Part shown: piece after piece, positions 9,790 to 19,965 of the stretch
Numbering within the stretch: position 1 is the stretch's first letter
How the letters are laid out: each line of letters begins with the position of its first letter
NCBI GenBank assembly: GCA_037127315.1
Contig: JBBBDQ010001611.1
Span: forward strand, 744,001-808,000
Direction of reading: 5' to 3'
DNA length: 64,000 bases
From: Ascarosepion bandense
Lineage: Eukaryota > Mollusca > Cephalopoda > Sepiida > Sepiidae
Made by a program: the position numbers and the translations under genes
Notes under the pieces: model-generated
Seen by the model: only the letters and a program-made list of their open reading frames with translations
What the model was told of the DNA's origin: nothing
Database searches by the model: none

Positions 9790-10590
9790 GGTGAATGCCA
9801 CTGCATTTAAGTTTTTGAAGATTTTAGGTGGCAATGAAGCAAAAAATTAGAAGGGAGTCCAACAGGTGAGAATTGAGGGAAAAGAAACTTTAGAATGGAA
9901 TAGTAGTTCAACAGTAAAAGGGTGAGACCTAGTTGCCAATCTAGTAATGCATTTAAATTCATGTAATTAAGACACCAAGGAGGAAAACGTAGAACAATTG
10001 TCATGAAAATATTTATAGAAAAGACAGAGAGAAGCCACATCATGTTGGTGAGAAAGTGAGTGAGATGCCAAGTCGGGATGGGTGATTTTCTAAGCACCAC
10101 TTAGATGTGGCACAAGGCCGAAGGTACGGGACACCCAGTGAGAATCAAACTCACTACTCGGTTATAACTGGTTCTAGCAAGACAAGCTTGCTAACCATTA
10201 CACAACACCGAGATGCCCAATGCCAAGTTAGGATGGATTTACAGATCCTTCACTGAATTTTGTCAAAAATCTTGAGATATATGGCAGGAATCCCTGACTA
10301 GATATGGGAACAGTAAATAAATTGTAGATTTATAAATGTGCAGGATGGATTCTGAAGAGAAAAAGTGTCTGGCATGACACAGTGAACCAAGTTTCATAGC
10401 GAAAAAAGAAATTTATTCAATTTAATCCCTCCACTTCATATTGGTGGAAAAACATGAGCCTAAGACGACGCAAAGAATCAGCCATGCTGATGGTAAACAG
10501 AAAAAATGAAATGTTTTGTTTTGGAAGAGTTGAAATTTACAAGCCATTTCTTGCCCCAGTTAACCACAGATTGGAGGCCTTTTTTAAGAG
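9790..10590 (-). mobile_element. LINE family A, minus-strand copy interrupted by a SINE
   Basis: The minus strand shows GLPSNFLLHCHLKSS (family GYNLQEFKCKI region) from about 9800 and the RT C-terminal region up to about 10590. It is split at 10082-10219 by a tRNA-derived SINE with a 17-base target duplication. Heavily decayed. Confidence 0.75.
10082..10219 (-). mobile_element. tRNA-derived SINE, family S2, inserted in LINE-A
   Basis: The minus strand begins GGGCATCTCGGTGTTGTGTA and runs through an A-box-like AATGGTTAGCAAG and a B-box-like GTTTGATTCTCAC to a tail around GGCCTTGTGCCACATC. Flanking direct repeats at 10065-10081 and 10220-10236 (ATGCCAAGT..GGATGG, two mismatches) are a target-site duplication, so it arrived after the LINE. 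Confidence 0.88.
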
Positions 10591-12010
10591 CAGCTGACAG
10601 TTTTACTTTGCCAAATATTTTTCTTACATATATTCATTTATAACTCAAAAGATATATAAGCACATGTAGAAATTTTGAAAAGTCATGATAGGCTGACATT
10701 ATAATATATGCCATGTATAAATATAGTGTGAGCAAAAACCACCACCACCATTTCTCGAAGGCAGGTGATGGTGTTACTTTACTATGGACTATCATACATG
10801 CACCAATCATGAAGTAATAGACCAGATATAATCATGAAAGACCTTTATTAGCTTTATAAAAATGAAGATAAACTAAAGTTATATGTCATGTGTATATATG
10901 TTTGTGGGTGGAGAGGTAGAGGTTTCTAACACTTATGACAGGGACACATACATATCACACAGATCCTTTTCACCATTGCTCTTTGACAGAATGTATAGAT
11001 ATTCTAATCCTTAGTAAAAGTGTTGATTCATAATTCCATCTTTTTTTATGGGTATTATGCTAACATATAAATGTCCATTGTTAATGAAATTTTAAGCTTT
11101 AGTTATGATTTTACAAACCTGTCATCATCATTTGCTGTTGTGTTTCAGAATAATAACATTAAAATAAGAAATAAAACCTTAGAAAAGCAGACTTCCTTCA
11201 AGCAACATTAAAATTATCCATTGGAGAAATTAATATTTCACCTAACTTTGATAATTTTGATTTATTCTGACAAGAAAAAAAATAAAGATGCAATGAAATT
11301 ACATCCTTTATTTTAATTGTTCAAATTAAATCAGAAAAACAAAACGAAGGAATTTGAAATATCAAGAAATATGATGACGACGTTGAAATAATTAATCTTA
11401 ACCACATGAAATACCCTTAGGTTTATAATTAACACAAATGCCTAATTAATGTTACACACAAGCCTATTATGTGTGTGCATCCCAATTAATTTCCAGTTTT
11501 TGCTTATAGCAATCATGCATAATTAGATATATTTTAAAGAGTGTGTCAATTTCCATAGATTGAAAGATGGTCTTACCAAGAAAGCTAAATTCATGACAGG
11601 CTCTGAATTATATAAATTCAAACCTGTTGCAAATTCATTCTATTTAAAGGGGTGCTAAAAAGTTCTTTGCCCAAACAACTTGCCAAAATTTCACTAAAGA
11701 AAATATCAACATTTTTGAGAAGGGCTTGTTTGTGTCAAGAATTTTTCAGTACCCTACCTCATATTTATGCACGTCAGAATATAGTGTTGTACATGGAAAT
11801 AATTATTTGCCCAAAATTTATATACAATCTACTTCAGCCATATAAAAGTTGTAAAAACAAAGAAAATACAATCCTTTAGAAAAGACTTTCACTATAGAAA
11901 ACCCCACTTTTGTTGTATTGGGAGTTTGCAAATTTATTTCACAGATCAGTTCATAATGGATTGATTAGATCCAAATTCTAATGTATATTTATGATAAAAA
12001 ATAAACTGTT
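10591..12010. other. No gene or repeat recognised
   Basis: About 1.4 kb of AT-rich DNA. The 75-codon plus frame at 11652-11879 has no recognisable domain and lies in unremarkable sequence. Confidence 0.45.
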
Positions 12011-12014
12011 TTTT

Positions 12015-12650
12015 TTGTTTTTTTTTTTATAATCATATCGCCCCAAGCAAGACTGTTTACTGCCACTGGTGTGCATTAGGTTACTTAGGAGGAAAGTTAT
12101 GAGAAAGAGTGACAGGTTATAGGGGGTGTCAGGAAGTGTATAACAGAAGGATGAGAATACTGGTGAGAGTGGAGTGGATGGAGAAAGAAGCATGAGAGAG
12201 AGGAGGCAAGTCAGTGAGATAGAAGATGACTATTGACTTTGCATGTAAATTCTTGGAGATTGTAGTTGTCGGGGAAGCAAGTATGCAGAAGGGAATTCCA
12301 AAGGCGGGAAGTGCGAGAAAAGAAGCTGCTGGAGTAGAAGTTGCTTTTACATTTTATTGGTTTCATAGTAAAAAGGTTGAACCTAGTTGCAAATCTTGTG
12401 GCTCAAGTAAATTCATATATAGGAGTCACCAGAGAGCTAAGTTCATGGGAGCAGAAGCTATGAAAGTATTTGTAGAAGAGACACAGGGAAGCCACATTGC
12501 ACTGGTGAGAAAGTGACTGTATCTGAGCTACCAAATCGAGATCTATTACATAACAGATTCTTCGTTGGATTTTGACAAGGACCCCTAGGTGGATAGCAGA
12601 GGCACCCAGCCAGATATGGCAGCAGTATTCAATGCACGAGTGGATGGTAG
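12015..12650 (-). mobile_element. LINE family A, minus-strand copy with 3' end
   Basis: The T-rich start (12015-12031) is the antisense A-tail. The reverse 3' UTR (CCCCAAGCAAGACTG, CACTGGTGTGCATTAGG) and the antisense coding region up to about 12650 follow. Plus-strand frames such as 12226-12516 are antisense shadows. Confidence 0.85.
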
Positions 12651-12954
12651 AATTATATATGTTACTTCATAAATAACAATGTGCATTTGATTATAATAAT
12701 AGTTTTAAAGTCTGACATAATTTCTTATTGTAACAACTATTATAGTGGGTAAACATGTCTGAGTAAACAGCTCTATATTTGTGAAATAGTAGAATTAATG
12801 TTTATTTGTTTGTTTGTTTGTTTAACGACCTATCAATCCTTATGGGATCATTTAAGGTCATAACCAATGATTTTTGGGTAAGGTTATTTTTTATTTTTTA
12901 CAACATTTTTTCTTTTCGAGTATCAAGATTCATTGGGATTTGTTGTTTTTTTTA
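12651..12954. other. No gene; short (TTTG)n at 12805-12823
   Basis: A TTTGTTTGTTTG run sits near 12805. Otherwise nothing supported. Confidence 0.5.
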
Positions 12955-13134
12955 AGGGCAGGATTCCCAAGTCCTACCCTGTTATTTAACCCATAACTGG
13001 AGGGAAGGGACGGATTAATACCTTTCCCAAGGGTACCAGTGCTTAAGTGAATGCAAGGTATTCAACTGGAATTTGAACTCGGCTCACCGATTTCTTTTTC
13101 CGAGCCGATATCCACTGCACGACAACGCACATCC
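12955..13134 (-). mobile_element. SINE family S1 tRNA-like part of a 5S/tRNA composite
   Basis: The minus strand starts GGATGTGCGTTGTCGTGCAG, contains the A-box-like CAGTGGATATCGGCTCGG, the B-box-like GAGTTCAAATTCCAG and the S1 body (CCCTTGGGAAAGGTATTAAT), and is truncated after CAGGGTAGGACTTGGG. Immediately upstream, in element orientation, lies a 5S rRNA-like sequence. Confidence 0.88.
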
Positions 13135-13148
13135 GTCACTATACACTT

Positions 13149-13254
13149 ACAACACCTGGTATTTCAAAGTGGTCACCCATCTAAGTACTGACCAGGCTCA
13201 ACGTTGCTTAACTTCGGTGATCGAGCGAGAACTGGTGTATTCAACATGATAGGC
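13149..13254 (-). repeat. 5S rRNA-derived sequence fused to SINE S1
   Basis: The minus strand reads like an animal 5S rRNA from about its 10th base to its 3' end: CACCAGTTCTCG, GATCACCGAAGTTAAGCAAC (box A region), GTCAGTACTTAGATGGGTGA (box C region), then ACCAGGTGTTGT. Changes at several paired positions and loss of the first ~10 bases argue against a functional gene. It directly precedes the tRNA-like head with a 14-base spacer, and the same order recurs at 55.4-55.6 kb. Confidence 0.87.
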
Positions 13255-13401
13255 TGTAAGCCAGAATTAATGTCTACCAGTATGTGTCATTGAAAGTCTT
13301 ATAAAAGTAAATGTATCTCTTGGCAGAAATCAAATCTGCATTCCCTTTATAGGCATGAAGTTTTCAAATTGGGTAATTGAGCCTTACTTTCTTGAAGATA
13401 T

Positions 13402-13490
13402 GTCCGTCGCTGAAATGGTAAAACCCACTTGGCTGAAAGATGGCTACTCAGGACAAAGGGTATATAGATTCAATCTATGCCAAAAAATAC
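13402..13490 (+). repeat. tRNA-like sequence, possible SINE head
   Basis: GTCCGTCGCTGAAATGGTAA followed about 50 bases later by TAGATTCAATCTATGCC has A-box/B-box-like spacing. No acceptor stem or anticodon arm could be drawn confidently, and there is no clear tail. Confidence 0.35.
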
Positions 13491-13751
13491 ATTTTCTTTC
13501 ATAAGACTTTCAATTTTTTAGGTGTATAGACATTAATTTCACTATTTGCACAAAAGTCAAACATGTATACCTACCCAAAGAATGTTCATATTAATATCAC
13601 TCCCTCTCATATGTGTGTAAGAATGGTAGACTTTGAAAAACAGAAGCTACTCTGTCATCTATGCATCATTCAGTCAGCAACGAATTATAACACTCTCAGC
13701 TATAGGGCATGTATAATGATAATATACACACTAAAAAGTCTGTCTCCTTCT

Positions 13752-13912
13752 AACGAGAGCCTGTAGCTCAGAAGTAGAATCACCGACTGATGCCAATTTG
13801 GTCGGGTTTCAATCCTGGGTAAAAAGCAATCAGCTGTCTAACCGTACTGATGAGCTGTGATACAGTAAAACAGATCTGTCTGCGGATGACTATATATATA
13901 TATATATATATA
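13752..13912 (+). mobile_element. tRNA-derived SINE (family S3) running into (TA)n
   Basis: GAGCCTGTAGCTCAGAAGTA carries an A-box-like TAGCTCAGAAGTAGA, and GTCGGGTTTCAATCCTGGGT carries a near-consensus B box. The body ends ...GTCTGCGGATGAC and passes directly into a (TA)n run at 13891-13912. Confidence 0.75.
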
Positions 13913-13919
13913 TTTACAA

Positions 13920-14765
13920 ATGAATAAAGAACAAAAAATATTAACAACATTCAAAACATTAATTTAAAACAGTACTCAATATAGAAATAGACCTATAAAA
14001 ATCCTACCACTTCGCCAGTTATGCCGTCTCTCACTCCTCTTTGCCCACCTTCTGTCACGTCCGTCTCCTCTCTATACATTTTTTTACTTCTTCTTTGTTA
14101 AACCCAAATGTTGGGTCATCAAAGAGTTGTATATGACTCTCCTTTACTTCCTACTTTTAAACCTGGTGCCTTTCTTTGACGTCTTCACCATGTCTTTCTT
14201 AGTTAATTCTCTTTTTCTCCTGTTTTCCTCCCCCCCCTTGTTCTTTATTCCCTCAATGGCTCTTTTATAATCCCCCTTTCTTTCTCATTTTCCCTACTCC
14301 TTTTACCTTGCACACAAAAATTTACCAATATAAGGAAGTGAATTTTACATCTCCCTTCAAAAAAATAACCTTTACTACCTGATGAGACACAAATGTACAA
14401 AAACAAAATGTACACTTTGTAGTAGATTATAATTTAAACATGTTCTAAATTATGTGTATATATATAAAACACACACACACAAATAATTGCATAATTGTAT
14501 CCAAGTATGTCTATCTACTTAGATGGCTAACCAATCCCTGTTGCAGACACCTGCTCAGAGCCGATTTGTGGTTTATACTGCAACTATGCTAGTGGAATTT
14601 AGTTTGCAGTTTCTAGGAAAGAGTGCATTTTCTGGTGGGATGAACAGTTTAAACAAGGCCAGTAAACCTAAATCCTCAGTCACAATGACTTAACTTTGTG
14701 CTGGTACAACTATCAATAATTTTTTTAATAGTAGTATTGATTTAATTTTACTCACAAGCCCGTAG
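13920..14765. other. No gene recognised; short TA/CA tracts
   Basis: Pyrimidine-rich stretches and short TA and CA runs near 14455-14480. No ORF or element recognised. Confidence 0.5.
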
Positions 14766-14769
14766 TATT

Positions 14770-14912
14770 GTTTTCAAGCACTTTTGAAAAGTGCTCTATG
14801 CTGAGATTTCCTCTCCAGTCTGATAACATCAAGAAGTCATTTTCCTGACGATGATGAGATTCGAACCTGGGTCTCATGGTTGGAAAGCAAATATTCTAAC
14901 TACTTGGCCACA
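14770..14912 (-). mobile_element. tRNA-derived SINE (family S4), antisense
   Basis: The minus strand reads TGTGGCCAAGTAGTTAGAAT (A box) ... CCCAGGTTCGAATCTCATCA (B box, near consensus), with a body towards lower coordinates. Its tRNA-like 5' end abuts the left terminus of the Tc1-type element, which may have inserted at or trimmed its edge. Confidence 0.7.
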
Positions 14913-14914
14913 TG

Positions 14915-16501
14915 TATTGAATACATGTTATTTTCTGTTATAACTCTAGTTTTTGTTCACCATTTTGCCTGATATTTGGTAAGTAATATCTCGTAAAGTT
15001 GTTTTAGTTGGATGTGGAAGAAAAATTAAAAACTCATGGTTGAATTCATTTTTTTTTATCAAATTTCAAAATTCCCCTATGCAAAAGTATTGGATACATC
15101 AATTTAATATTTTGTTGCATAGCCTCTGTTTTGTTTCACTGCTTCCAGTCGCTTTCTATAGTTGGCCACAAGTTTTCCACACTGATCCACCGTTACTTTA
15201 CCCCATTCTTCCTTGCATAATTCCTCTAATTGCTTGATATTTTGTGGATTCGGCTTATGAACTTTAACCTTCAAAGTATTTCACAAATTCTCAATTGGAT
15301 TCAAGTCAGGAGATTGACTTGGCCAATTGAGAGGACGAATACCATTATTTTCAAACCATTCCTTTGTAAGCTTTGCGGTATGCTTGGGATCATTGTCATG
15401 TTGAAGCACGAAATTCCGACCATGTTCTAAAGAAGTTGCAGATTTCTGAAGGTTCTCCTCTAGAATCTCCCTGTACATGCCACCATTCATTCTAACATGG
15501 ATAACTTGTAACTCAACAGTGCCCTTGGATGAAAAACATCCCCATATCATAATGGAACCATCTCCAAACTTAACTGTGGGGATGGTATTGTGCTTGTTGA
15601 AGGCAGTGCCATTTTTTGCCAAACACTTGTTGCTGTGTTTCTTCTGAATAGTTCAACTTTTGTTTCATCTGACCAAATTACCTTTTCCCAAAACTGCATA
15701 CCTTTCTTTTCATAAGTTTTGACAAACTTTAATCGGTTTTTGACATGTTTGGTTTTCAGTAAAGGCACTTTTCTTGGTGATCTTGAATGAAAGCCTGTAC
15801 GATATAGGGCTCTGCTAATGGTATCCTTATTTACATTAATTCCAGCAACCTCAAGATCAGTTTTAATTTCAGAACGAGTAATGAAGGGGTTTTTTTTTTG
15901 CACATTTCTGATGATCCACCTTGAAATCCTCTCATTTATTTTTCTTGGTCTTCTATTTCTTGGAAGGTTTGCTGTACCGTCGCTATACTTCTTATACTTT
16001 CTGATGATATTTCCTACTGTACTTAGTGCTAGACTCATTTCTTCGCTAATTTTTCAGTAACCTTGTCCTCCTTTGTGATGTTCAATGATTCTATCTCTCA
16101 TATCTCTGGATAATTCTTTAGTTTTTACCATTTTTAATCCATGAATTGCAGAATGCACATCAAAGAGTTAGATGATTAGTAGCACTATCTTGTAAGCAAT
16201 TGTGTGCTTCTCTGATTGGTCAGAGATAACATTCCAATACTATCGAAAATTTAAATATTTAAACTCTTTTAAAATACAAAGTTTTGATTGGAAATTTGAA
16301 AAAAGTGTCATGTATCCAATACTTTTGCATAGGGTAATTTTGAACTTTGATAAAAATAAAAAAAAAATGGATTCAATCATGTGTTTTTAATTTTCCTTCC
16401 ACATACAACTAAAACAACTTTACAAGATATTACTTAACAAATATCAGGCAAAATGGTGAACATAAACTACAGTTATAACAGAAAATAACATGTATCCAGT
16501 A
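14915..16501 (-). mobile_element. Tc1-type DNA transposon, ~1.59 kb, long IR/DR termini
   Basis: Terminal inverted repeats of about 190 bases lie at 14915-15100 and 16309-16501. Each carries the motif (C)TGGATACATG or a close variant at both its outer and inner end (outer ...AGTACTGGATACATG, inner AAAGTATTGGATACAT). That is the IR/DR arrangement of Sleeping-Beauty-like Tc1 elements. Outer ends abut TA, the Tc1/mariner target. Total length fits the family (about 1.6 kb). Transposase lies on the minus strand. Confidence 0.93.
15104..16131 (-). pseudogene. Tc1-family DD34E transposase, disabled by three point lesions
   Basis: Start ATG at 16131 (MVKTKELSRDMRDRIIEHHK); stop TAA at 15104 after GYATKY; about 342 residues, the usual Tc1 length. 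N-terminal paired helix-turn-helix domain with basic RRPRKI linker, then the RNase-H-fold catalytic core: [11 protein letters not shown] (first D), [12 protein letters not shown] (second D), [11 protein letters not shown] (E). D2 to E spacing is 34 residues. Lesions: an in-frame TGA near 16060 (GQGY*KI), a one-base loss in an A run near 15611-15616, and a TGA just after NPIENL. All catalytic acidic residues are intact. Recent inactivation is inferred from so few lesions. Confidence 0.93.
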
Positions 16502-16790
16502 CTTATGTGTGTCACTATATATATATATATATGAGACTACACTCATATTGATGCAGTTATAATGACAACAAACTTCATGTAGTGTCAATGTAAAAACTGT
16601 ACAAATTATCAAAAACATGTAATTATATCAGCAAAAATGAATTGTAAACGAAAACAAAGAAATGCAACTTTTGATTTGGGTTATATATATATATAATGAT
16701 TGTTTAATTACTTAGTTTTTAGTCATAATAAAATAGACCAGTGCACATTTGCATTAAAAAGTGTTCAATACAATTGTAGAACTTTTGAAT
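16502..16790. other. AT-rich spacer with short (TA)n
   Basis: TA runs at about 16516-16532 and 16682-16695. Nothing else recognised. Confidence 0.6.
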
Positions 16791-16908
16791 ATTTTCCATT
16801 TGTAAACGAGTTATAACATGACATAGGTTTCTACCATTAATGGTGTCTGATGACACTATTTATGGTAGAAACCTAGGTCATGTAATAACTCATTTTCAAA
16901 TGGAAAAT
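16791..16908. repeat. 118-bp palindromic (fold-back) element
   Basis: Arms 16791-16840 and 16859-16908 pair with few mismatches (left ATTTTCCATTTGTAAACGAG; right CATTTTCAAATGGAAAAT). The loop itself pairs (GTGTC, TGAT, GACAC), so the whole unit folds into one hairpin. It resembles a small fold-back MITE; no target duplication was clearly seen. Confidence 0.85.
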
Positions 16909-17166
16909 ATATAAATTCTATTTCATAGTAAATGTAAAAACTACACTTAATATGGTGCGATGATTTGTAAGCTTGTTTCAGAAACCAATTTTCAAGTGTG
17001 TTTAATCCTCATCATGTTCCTCTCTACTTATAAACCTGCTAAATATAAAAAAATCAAACAATTCACTAAAAGAAAATATAACCAAGAACATTCCATTTCG
17101 TAGAGATTTGGTTTCCATGAAAAAAGAAAACCTAAAGAACACTGAATCATTGTAAGATGTTTTGAG

Positions 17167-17388
17167 TCAGTCAGTTGAGTGTCATACGTGATACACACGT
17201 TGGGCATTCGTATCTCAAAAGAGACATGATTGACTGGGCAGAAGATTATCCCATTGCTTTGTGGTTGGTGAACAAGGCTGTAGAACCCAATCTGTCCTAT
17301 TATTTAACCCATAACTGGAGGGAAGAGATGGATTAATACCTTTCCCAAGGGTATTTGTGCATAAGTGAATGCAAGGAATTACTTATGC
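17167..17388 (-). mobile_element. SINE S1, 5'-truncated copy with TSD
   Basis: Antisense S1 body (CATACGTGATACACACG; CTGGGCAGAAGATTATCCC; CCATAACTGGAGGGAAGAG), lacking the tRNA-like head. ATGTTTTGAG flanks it at 17157-17166 and 17389-17398, a 10-base duplication. 5' truncation with duplication is the signature of target-primed reverse transcription. Confidence 0.9.
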
Positions 17389-17398
17389 ATGTTTTGAG

Positions 17399-18170
17399 AG
17401 ACATTTTAAAATTTAAGGAGAAAGAATGGCAAATAAGAAGAGTGATAGATTCTAACCACATTCTATGTTCATATAATTCACTTAGTCTGCCAAATATTGA
17501 CATCAGAAGCTTGTGAGATCCATTAATCAAGAATGAACAGAGGATTCCATAGGAGTTGCTTGAGAGATCTAATTATATGCAAAGTGTAACTGGAGGTCAT
17601 GAGTTTGGCAAAGAACTTTGTAGATCACAGGCTCGAGAACAAAGAAAATAAAATAAAAACTGGATGTGCAATGTCTGAAAGGGGATGCACAAGATTTGAC
17701 AACATTTCAGACCACAACAGATACCTGAGGAGGGCCAATGAGTACATAGCTGAAATGTCATTGACTTGATTGTATACTGTGAAAGGGGAGTAGAAGTTTT
17801 TTTGTGAAAAATTATACAATATATATTGATAAGACTTTTGCCATTATTCCTGATGTAACATGATCTTGCTATTTTAAACCTTTATTTATCCTAAGAGGTA
17901 TAGAAAAGATATCTGCTTTTTTATGTTTTCGGAAATAAATTCTGTCAATATGGTCACTTAACGTTTAAGTTGAAGTGAATTACAATCATCTTCAGAGCAT
18001 ATTTCAAACATGATCTGAAATGTCAGATACAATCAGTCATATTTTCTGTTATTATATTTAACTTTCTTTTCACAATTATTAAAATTTAATGATTTTGTGA
18101 AATAATCAGAATATAGAAGTTCTAATTAAATAAACACTGTACTTTTGGGTAGCATCTTGATTATATCATT
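17399..18170. other. No gene recognised; CTGA-stem-GAAA-like motif near 17727
   Basis: Contains CTGAGGAGGGCC ... AGCTGAAATGTC at 17727-17762, a layout often seen near Penelope-like ends, but no PLE coding region is visible here. The minus frames 17333-17530 and 17625-17819 show no domain. Confidence 0.4.
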
Positions 18171-18664
18171 ACTAGCAGTATAGCCTGGTGTTGCTCGGGT
18201 GTAATGAAAGCTTTAAAACTAATCCATGGTCCTGGAGCTCAGACTCTTTGGACATTGGCACGAAAGACTAAAAAGCAATAGTTGTTTCCAGTTAAAGCGA
18301 AACTATAGACTGAAAGAAAAATGAATGGATGTAAGTCAAATTTTCATTTCCTGGTATTGATATCAAATTTTCTGCACTATTGTAAGAACTGCAACCTTGA
18401 AACTTCTGAATCGTTTCTTATGTCTTTGTCTATGAGTGTATCAAATTGGATTAAAATTGGACCACTCCTTCTATAACCCGATTATCGATTTTCGATATTT
18501 ATCGAGGGTACCTCGACACAAAACCTAGCTAAGAGCACTCGCAGATGCTTATAGTACAACTGTGTAAATTTTCAAGAAAATCAGTTCAGCCGTTTTGGAG
18601 TCTATAGGTAACGGAAACACACACACACACACAGACAAAGTTACATTTATAAATAAGTTTAGAT
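18171..18664 (+). repeat. Dispersed repeat R4, copy 1 (~490 bp)
   Basis: Begins ACTAGCAGTATAGCCTGGTG (TTGCTCGGGTG follows) and ends ...AAGTTACATTTATAAATAAG. An inverted copy sits at 47024-47765 and matches end to end apart from an insertion. No ORF is shared, so it is probably a non-autonomous element. Confidence 0.85.
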
Positions 18665-18719
18665 TTAGATAGATTAGATTTTCTTTTCAACTTGTATGTG
18701 CTGTTCATTTTAGTTGTTG

Positions 18720-19660
18720 CTGCTCTTGGTAGTTCTTAAGTGATGAGGTTTTTGTTATTTAATACAGTTCTTTGTCATTCTGTAGCACCAGACCACAATG
18801 GTAAAAGAAGGATGATTTGTGCCAAGACGTTCAGGCTTTAATCACTCAAAGCTTTCTTTCTTTATTGATCCTAGAAAGTGGTTGTATACCGCTGACAGTT
18901 TAGATATTTCTGAATGGGTCTTGGCAGCATACATAATATCCATATGAAAGTTTCAATCTGATGAGGCTATTTATGAATATGATTTGTGTTTTCAGGTTGA
19001 AGTTTTGGTTTTATAACAGTGGTGGGTGAAAGGTACCTCTGGCACCGCCTATTCTATGTTCAATTTCTTTTTTCTCTTATACTTAATTTGTTATAGCTGA
19101 TCCATACGCCAAGGTATCTGCAGTGTTTAGGATTTACTAATTCTACATCCTGCATTTTCATGATGGATTCATGGTAGGTGCTGTCCCTGGTTTCATCCCA
19201 ATTTCAGATCTTAATAGTTTCTGTTTTGGAACATTTGCTACAGAATATTGATTTTCTGTTCAAAATTCTTCTCATTTCAACTAATAACTCATTGTAGTTT
19301 CTAACTCACTTCATTGTCATCAGTACACTGGCCACAGGAGGAAAAATAAGATTATTGTTTTCTATTGGAAAATTTAAATAGTCAGTGTCCATCTCATCAC
19401 ATGTGTTTGTAAATGAGCAGGGCATATACTCTAGGAAAAAATTAAATAGAGTGGGGCTCTCATTTCCACCCTGTCATACTTCTTATGAGGTTTGAAATGT
19501 TTTCATATTGGGATCCTTGCCAGACATTTAAGATTTTGTAGATCTATAATGTTTCTCCATTAAAATGTTTTCAGTGGATTCAGAGTTTGGAAAATGATTT
19601 CTTATGACTCATGTCTCGATTGATCTCCTGTAGATAATTTTTACATTCTAATGAATGCTA
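18720..19660 (-). pseudogene. LINE family B reverse transcriptase C-terminal half, decayed
   Basis: Minus-strand frames give, in order, QGGNESPTLFN (with a frameshift; RT motif B region), EYMPCSFTNTCDEMDTDYLN, KCSKTETIKI, NPKHCRYLGVWISYNKLSI and LKTQIIFINSLIRLKLSYGY. These resemble the post-palm and thumb part of a LINE RT lineage distinct from families A and C. Many stops; both ends are unclear. Confidence 0.6.
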
Positions 19661-19711
19661 AGCAATCTGTCAACCATTACATTCAAAGCAAGAAAAAAAT
19701 TTACAGTAATG

Positions 19712-19965
19712 TTTAGCAACACAGTTTTGCAGTTTGTTTTTTTTTTGTTACCATAACTTACACCCCAGAAGATGATTTCGGAAGAAGATTGAAAGTACTT
19801 GGAAACATCAAGAAACGGATAATAAAATCAACTGTCAAAGTTACAACCCATTTCTTACATCTTTCAATTATAATATGCAAAAGATTATCTGTGGGTATGA
19901 GTGGATTTTATTAAAAATAAGTAGACATAATGTTTGCAATTTATTTCATCTGACATACCTAAAAT
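19712..19965 (+). repeat. Dispersed repeat R5, solo copy
   Basis: Direct match to 60551-60803 and inverted match to 59901-60132 (shared TTAGCAACACAGTTTTGC, GTCAAAGTTACA, CATAATGTTTGCAATTTATT). Here only one arm is present. Confidence 0.88.

Noticed and set aside
13149..13254. Functional 5S rRNA gene
   Set aside because: First bases missing, substitutions in paired regions, no terminator-like T run right after the 3' end, and fusion to a SINE; a derived repeat is the better reading.
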